Shown here: piece by piece, positions 60,837 through 64,000 of the stretch | Layout of the letters: each line of letters begins with the position of its first letter | How positions within the stretch are numbered: position 1 is the first letter of the stretch | Assembly: GCF_036867415.1 (NCBI RefSeq) | Contig: NZ_JBAJHU010000001.1 | Location: forward strand, 558,001 to 622,000 | Direction of reading: 5' to 3' | Length of the DNA stretch: 64,000 bases | Source: Rossellomorea sp036867415 | GTDB lineage: Bacteria; Bacillota; Bacilli; Bacillales; Bacillaceae_B | Translations under genes and position numbers: made by a program | The notes under the pieces: model-generated | What the model saw: the letters and a program-made list of their open reading frames with translations, nothing else | Told to the model about the DNA's origin: nothing | The model's database searches: none

Positions 60837-61598
60837 ATGTCGTTTAGTCATTATGGTAAATTATGTACCGAAGTATATGATCTGACAAAAAAAGTCGGAC
60901 AATCCTTCGGCGGGGATATTGAGTTTTACAAAGGAAAGCTTCAAAGCTGTAAAGGGCGTGTGCTCGAGGCAATGGTCGGCTCTGGAAGAGTCATCATTCC
61001 GTTGTTGGAAAGTGGTCTTAATTTGGACGGAGTGGATGATTCGCCGGAGATGCTGGCATCCTGCAGACGCCGGATTACAGATAGCGGGCTGCAAGCCGAT
61101 TTGTATGAGTCAAAATTGCAGAGTCTGGCTCTGCCTCACAAATATGAAGCGATTATCATCCCGGGCGGATCCTTTCTATTGATCGATGATCGTGAGGAAT
61201 CTATCCAGGCATTAAAGAAACTATATGAACATCTGGAGCCAGGCGGAAGTCTAATAATGGATATATTCCTGCCTGATGGCCAATTTGAAACGGGAAAGGT
61301 CCATACATCAGTCTTCCCATTACCAGATGGGGATACCATTACCATGGAGAGCAAGCTTATTGAAGCTGATTTCTTCCAGCAGCGTAAAGTGAATCATCTG
61401 AAATATGAGAAATGGCGGGAGGGGACACTCATCGCTGCAGAACTTCAACGATTCGCCTTACGATGGTATGGGGTCCAAGAATTGGCTCTCGTGCTGAAAG
61501 AAATAGGATTCTCACAAATAGACATCTGCGCAGATTTCCAGGAAGGCATGCAGCCGACAGGAAGCAAACAGAAGATCGTTTATCTTGCCAGGAAATAA
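60837..61598 (+). CDS. Class I SAM-dependent methyltransferase
   Basis: A 253-residue small-molecule-type methyltransferase. Motif I is VLEAMVGSGRVIIPLLESG near residue 43, with the acidic ribose-binding Asp in LDGVDDSPEML. The post-I region contains YEAIIIPGGSFLLID, and YEHLEPGGSLIMDIFLPD is the usual 'leader-radical-large' motif. The substrate is unknown. ATG 60837 follows TGGAGGACATTCT. It is separated from the GNAT fusion by 93 nt. Confidence 0.85.
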   Translation: MSFSHYGKLCTEVYDLTKKVGQSFGGDIEFYKGKLQSCKGRVLEAMVGSGRVIIPLLESGLNLDGVDDSPEMLASCRRRITDSGLQADLYESKLQSLALPHKYEAIIIPGGSFLLIDDREESIQALKKLYEHLEPGGSLIMDIFLPDGQFETGKVHTSVFPLPDGDTITMESKLIEADFFQQRKVNHLKYEKWREGTLIAAELQRFALRWYGVQELALVLKEIGFSQIDICADFQEGMQPTGSKQKIVYLARK

Positions 61599-61621
61599 AG
61601 GTTATCAAAAAGTAATCAAAA

Positions 61622-61653
61622 ACAGCCGGCGCGAATATCCTCGCTCCGGCTGT
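61622..61653. terminator. Bidirectional terminator
   Basis: ACAGCCGG / CCGGCTGT inverted repeat between convergent genes, with A-rich and T-containing flanks. Confidence 0.75.
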
Positions 61654-61657
61654 GTCA

Positions 61658-63076
61658 TTAACTTGCTTTCCTCTTCGGATAAGCTTGCATTTGACCTGGT
61701 AAATACTCATTGAAGTAATGATTCGTCTCCTTCACAATCACCTTATAAAGAAGGAGCAATGCAATCAGGTTCGGAATCATCATAAGCGCATTCGACATAT
61801 CTGCAAATGCCCATACCAGTTCAAGATTCGCGACAGCACCCATACCTGTCGCAACAACATAAATCAATCGGTAGGATGCAATGTACCGATAGCCTGTCAG
61901 GTACTCAAAACACTTCTCGCCATACATATACCAGCCCACAATTGTCGAGAAACCGAAGAAGATTACCGAGAACGCTACGATGTATTCACCCGCTATACCG
62001 AGTGAATGCGCAAACGCCGCGCTCGTCAGTGCACCTCCGTCCAGGTCCGGTGAATGCTGGACACCTGAAATCGCTCCGCCGCTCGGATCCCAGAAACCTG
62101 TGATGATCAGAACTAATCCAGTCATGGTACAAACAACGATGGTCACGATAAATGTTCCAGTCATCGCAACCAAAGCCTGCTTTACCGGATGATCCGTCTT
62201 TGCATTCCCTGCTATCAGGGCTGCAGTACCAAGACCTGCCTCATTGGAGAAAATCCCCCGTGAAACGCCGCTGCGGATCGCCTCGCTGATAACAACGCCG
62301 GCAAATCCTCCGGCGGCAGCAACAGGATTAAAAGCGTAAAAGAATATGAGTTTGAAAGCCGGGATGATCAGGTCATAATTCAACCCGATGATCAATAGCG
62401 ATCCGCCGATGTACAAGAACGCCATAATCGGAACAAAGAAAGAAGCAACTGTACTGATGCGCTGAATTCCGCCGAAAATGATTAACGCGGTCAGTACCGC
62501 AAGGACTGAACCAGTCACCCAATTATTAATATGAAAACTTGTCGTCATTACATCCGCTATTGTATTGGATTGTACACTGTTCCCGATTCCAAGTGCGGCA
62601 AACGCACCGAATAAAGCGAATGAGACAGCAAGCCATTTCCACTTGCTGCCGAGTCCTTTTTCCACATAGTACATTGGTCCCCCTGAATACTCACCGTGCT
62701 TATTCTTTACACGGTATTTCATCGCAAGCAGCGCTTCTGCATATTTCGTCGCCATCCCGAGCAGTCCGACGATCCACATCCAGAAGATCGCACCCGGTCC
62801 GCCAATCGTGATGGCAGTCGCGACACCGGCAATATTACCGTTCCCGATTGTAGCCGATAAAGCAGTCATCAGTGTCTTGAAATTGCTGATGTCCCCTTCT
62901 GACTCGGAAGAACCTGTACTTTTATCCTTCGTGAAAGCCAGCTTGAACGCATAGAATAGTTTTTTGAACTGCAGTCCTCTTAGCATGATTGTTAAAAATA
63001 AGCCTGTCCCGAATAACAGTACTAAACTTGGTGTCCCCCAAAGAAATGAATTGATCTTGTTTAGCACATCTAACAT
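61658..63076 (-). CDS. Alanine/glycine:cation symporter (AGCS family)
   Basis: A 472-residue sodium- or proton-coupled amino-acid importer with about eleven membrane helices. AGCS signatures are TALSATIGNGNIAGVATAI near residue 75, GGPGAIFWMWIVGLLGMATKYAEALLAMKYR, and GVSRGIFSNEAGLGTAALIAGNAKTDHPVKQ. ATG 63076 is chosen because AGAGGAGGATTTT lies directly before it; the frame runs open 52 codons further but has no initiation signal there. A cre-like box lies 17-30 nt upstream of the start. Confidence 0.94.
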   Translation of the reverse strand: MLDVLNKINSFLWGTPSLVLLFGTGLFLTIMLRGLQFKKLFYAFKLAFTKDKSTGSSESEGDISNFKTLMTALSATIGNGNIAGVATAITIGGPGAIFWMWIVGLLGMATKYAEALLAMKYRVKNKHGEYSGGPMYYVEKGLGSKWKWLAVSFALFGAFAALGIGNSVQSNTIADVMTTSFHINNWVTGSVLAVLTALIIFGGIQRISTVASFFVPIMAFLYIGGSLLIIGLNYDLIIPAFKLIFFYAFNPVAAAGGFAGVVISEAIRSGVSRGIFSNEAGLGTAALIAGNAKTDHPVKQALVAMTGTFIVTIVVCTMTGLVLIITGFWDPSGGAISGVQHSPDLDGGALTSAAFAHSLGIAGEYIVAFSVIFFGFSTIVGWYMYGEKCFEYLTGYRYIASYRLIYVVATGMGAVANLELVWAFADMSNALMMIPNLIALLLLYKVIVKETNHYFNEYLPGQMQAYPKRKAS

Positions 63077-63092
63077 AAAATCCTCCTCTTGA

Positions 63093-63106
63093 TGTAAGCG
63101 TTTACT
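63093..63106 (-). promoter_or_regulatory. Cre-like CcpA box upstream of the symporter
   Basis: TGTAAGCGTTTACT matches TGWNANCGNTNWCA except for the last base. It lies in the 5' untranslated region, where CcpA binding would block transcription. Confidence 0.55.
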
Positions 63107-63351
63107 GTTTGTGACCTTTACTATTATATATAGTACCACCCCCAGGCTGTCCAGTAGTATGTGAAAGTTTGCCAGAGAATGAGTTTTTTGAACTATCCGG
63201 GCTGTTGCCATTGTCCTTTGATATGCTGCCATTCAAAATAGTACAAACGGTTTAAGGGGAGGTACTTATTTTAATGAATCTGGGGTCCTGCCTTTAGCTG
63301 AATAAAGTATAATCCCATCAATTCCCACACATACTATTGACGGGTGATAAT

Positions 63352-63609
63352 ATGAGAGCGAACAAAGATGAAACCGAAAAATACAGTGATGCGATTGATA
63401 AGATGCAAGAGGGACTAGAGGCGATGATCGAGCTCTATAATGATATGGAAGAGGATACCCCCTTTATCGATTTGGAGGAGGGCGTCCTTGAAGATCTTGA
63501 GAAAGCGAAGCGTATATACGGGGAAGAATATGTGAGTAAAAAGGTTAATACAATTCTGAAAGAGGTGTTGACCTGGCTGGATTTGAAGGAAGATGGAAAA
63601 GGAAAATAG
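63352..63609 (+). CDS. Small acidic hypothetical protein
   Basis: An 85-residue, Glu/Asp/Lys-rich helical protein (NKDETEKYSDAIDKMQEGLEAMIELYNDMEED; VLEDLEKAKRIYGEEYVSKKVNTILKEVLTWLDL). No family is recognised, and there is no signal or membrane segment. GGGTGATAAT precedes ATG 63352. The composition suggests a coiled-coil-like protein. Confidence 0.6.
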   Translation: MRANKDETEKYSDAIDKMQEGLEAMIELYNDMEEDTPFIDLEEGVLEDLEKAKRIYGEEYVSKKVNTILKEVLTWLDLKEDGKGK

Positions 63610-63706
63610 TCAGTTGTAAAGTAAGAGGCATCAGTTTTTTGGTTGCTTTTTAATTTTTTTCAGAGCACTGTTGGATGTGAAAATGACTATGTAGTCAAAA
63701 AAAAGT

Positions 63707-63743
63707 AAAACCCCATCGGATTGAATTGTACCGATGGGGTTTT
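63707..63743. terminator. Bidirectional terminator
   Basis: Perfect AAAACCCCATCGG / CCGATGGGGTTTT stem with an 11-nt loop between the convergent hypothetical and gabD genes. Confidence 0.9.
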
Positions 63744-63767
63744 ATAAAGCTGGATAAATGATCCGAT

Positions 63768-64000
63768 TTATAATCCAACCGAAATATACTTAACCTCCAA
63801 ATACTCCTCAATCCCATGATGTCCGCCTTCACGGCCGAGACCGCTCTGTTTGAATCCGCCAAACGGGGCCTGAGGGGTCGAAGGGACACCGTCATTCAGA
63901 CCGACGATCCCGTACTCCAACCGTTCACAGATCTGGATGCCCCGCGTGATATTTTCTGTAAAGACATAAGCTGCAAGTCCATAAATGGAATCATTTGCAC
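63768..64000 (-). CDS. gabD: Succinate-semialdehyde dehydrogenase, C-terminal part (truncated by window)
   Basis: The last 77 codons of an aldehyde dehydrogenase of the GabD type, which oxidises succinate semialdehyde to succinate in GABA breakdown. The segment ANDSIYGLAAYVFTENITRG continues to VGLNDGVPSTPQAPFGGFKQSG and LGREGGHHGIEEYLEVKYIS, the usual GabD C-terminus (PQAPFGGxKxSGxGREGG). The catalytic Cys and NAD site lie outside the window. Confidence 0.88.
   Translation of the reverse strand, partial: ANDSIYGLAAYVFTENITRGIQICERLEYGIVGLNDGVPSTPQAPFGGFKQSGLGREGGHHGIEEYLEVKYISVGL

Overview
The window is a chromosomal segment of a Gram-positive, endospore-forming Bacillaceae bacterium, close to Bacillus or to a marine Bacillus/Rossellomorea-type genus (genus inferred). 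The evidence is many B. subtilis-type genes (HtpX, DbpA/YxiN, Des, HflX, BceRSAB, Fnr with C-terminal cysteines, SqhC-type cyclase, CotY/CotZ-type coat protein), AGGAGG ribosome-binding sites with frequent TTG/GTG starts, and short Bacillus-type intergenic repeats. I see no phage, transposase, CRISPR array, rRNA or tRNA.

Layout. 0-7.7 kb: end of htpX, selO, a guanine-type riboswitch ahead of a lipoprotein nucleosidase, a cold-shock gene with a long conserved leader, dbpA, an RNA methyltransferase and a kinase-like protein. 7.9-9.6 kb: a desaturase followed by a DesR-like receiver that has lost its DNA-binding domain. 9.6-13.9 kb: phosphate transporter/DUF47 pair, PadR/HAAS membrane pair, AraC-type regulator. 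14-16 kb: a divergent HTH-like/VWA pair and a TipA-like MerR regulator with a 19-bp-spacer promoter. 16-20 kb: membrane proteins, a composite palindromic repeat, two nearly identical cold-shock genes and a metallo-beta-lactamase-fold protein. 20.4-23.7 kb: copper operon copY-copZ-copA with two cop boxes. 24.8-37 kb: a sugar locus with LacI regulator, GH13 glucosidase and ABC importer on one strand and GH3 beta-glucosidase plus GH94 phosphorylase on the other, driven by two divergent promoters that each carry a TGAAACGTTTC operator. The GH3/GH94/ABC set resembles 1,2-beta-glucooligosaccharide use.

37-45.7 kb: mug glycosylase, a 40-residue peptide gene with its own promoter and terminator, DUF2254 membrane protein, two ATP-grasp proteins and a CotY/Z-like coat protein with a SigK-like promoter, then an iron alcohol dehydrogenase and a CoA-acylating semialdehyde dehydrogenase. 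45.7-47.5 kb: hflX preceded by a leader that encodes a 13-residue peptide with an Arg-Leu-Arg motif and contains two terminators and a perfect antiterminator complement, which looks like macrolide-responsive attenuation. 47.5-52 kb: complete bceRSAB peptide-antibiotic module. 52-64 kb: short-chain dehydrogenase, a frameshifted fnr, a six-repeat beta-propeller lectin-like protein, a squalene-hopene-type cyclase, a GNAT domain fused to a very large uncharacterised region, a methyltransferase, an alanine/glycine symporter and the end of gabD.

The strongest candidates for new biology are the hflX leader, the HTH/VWA divergent pair, the riboswitch-controlled lipoprotein nucleosidase with an Asp-to-Asn change, the receiver-only DesR homologue, and the 40-residue peptide gene.
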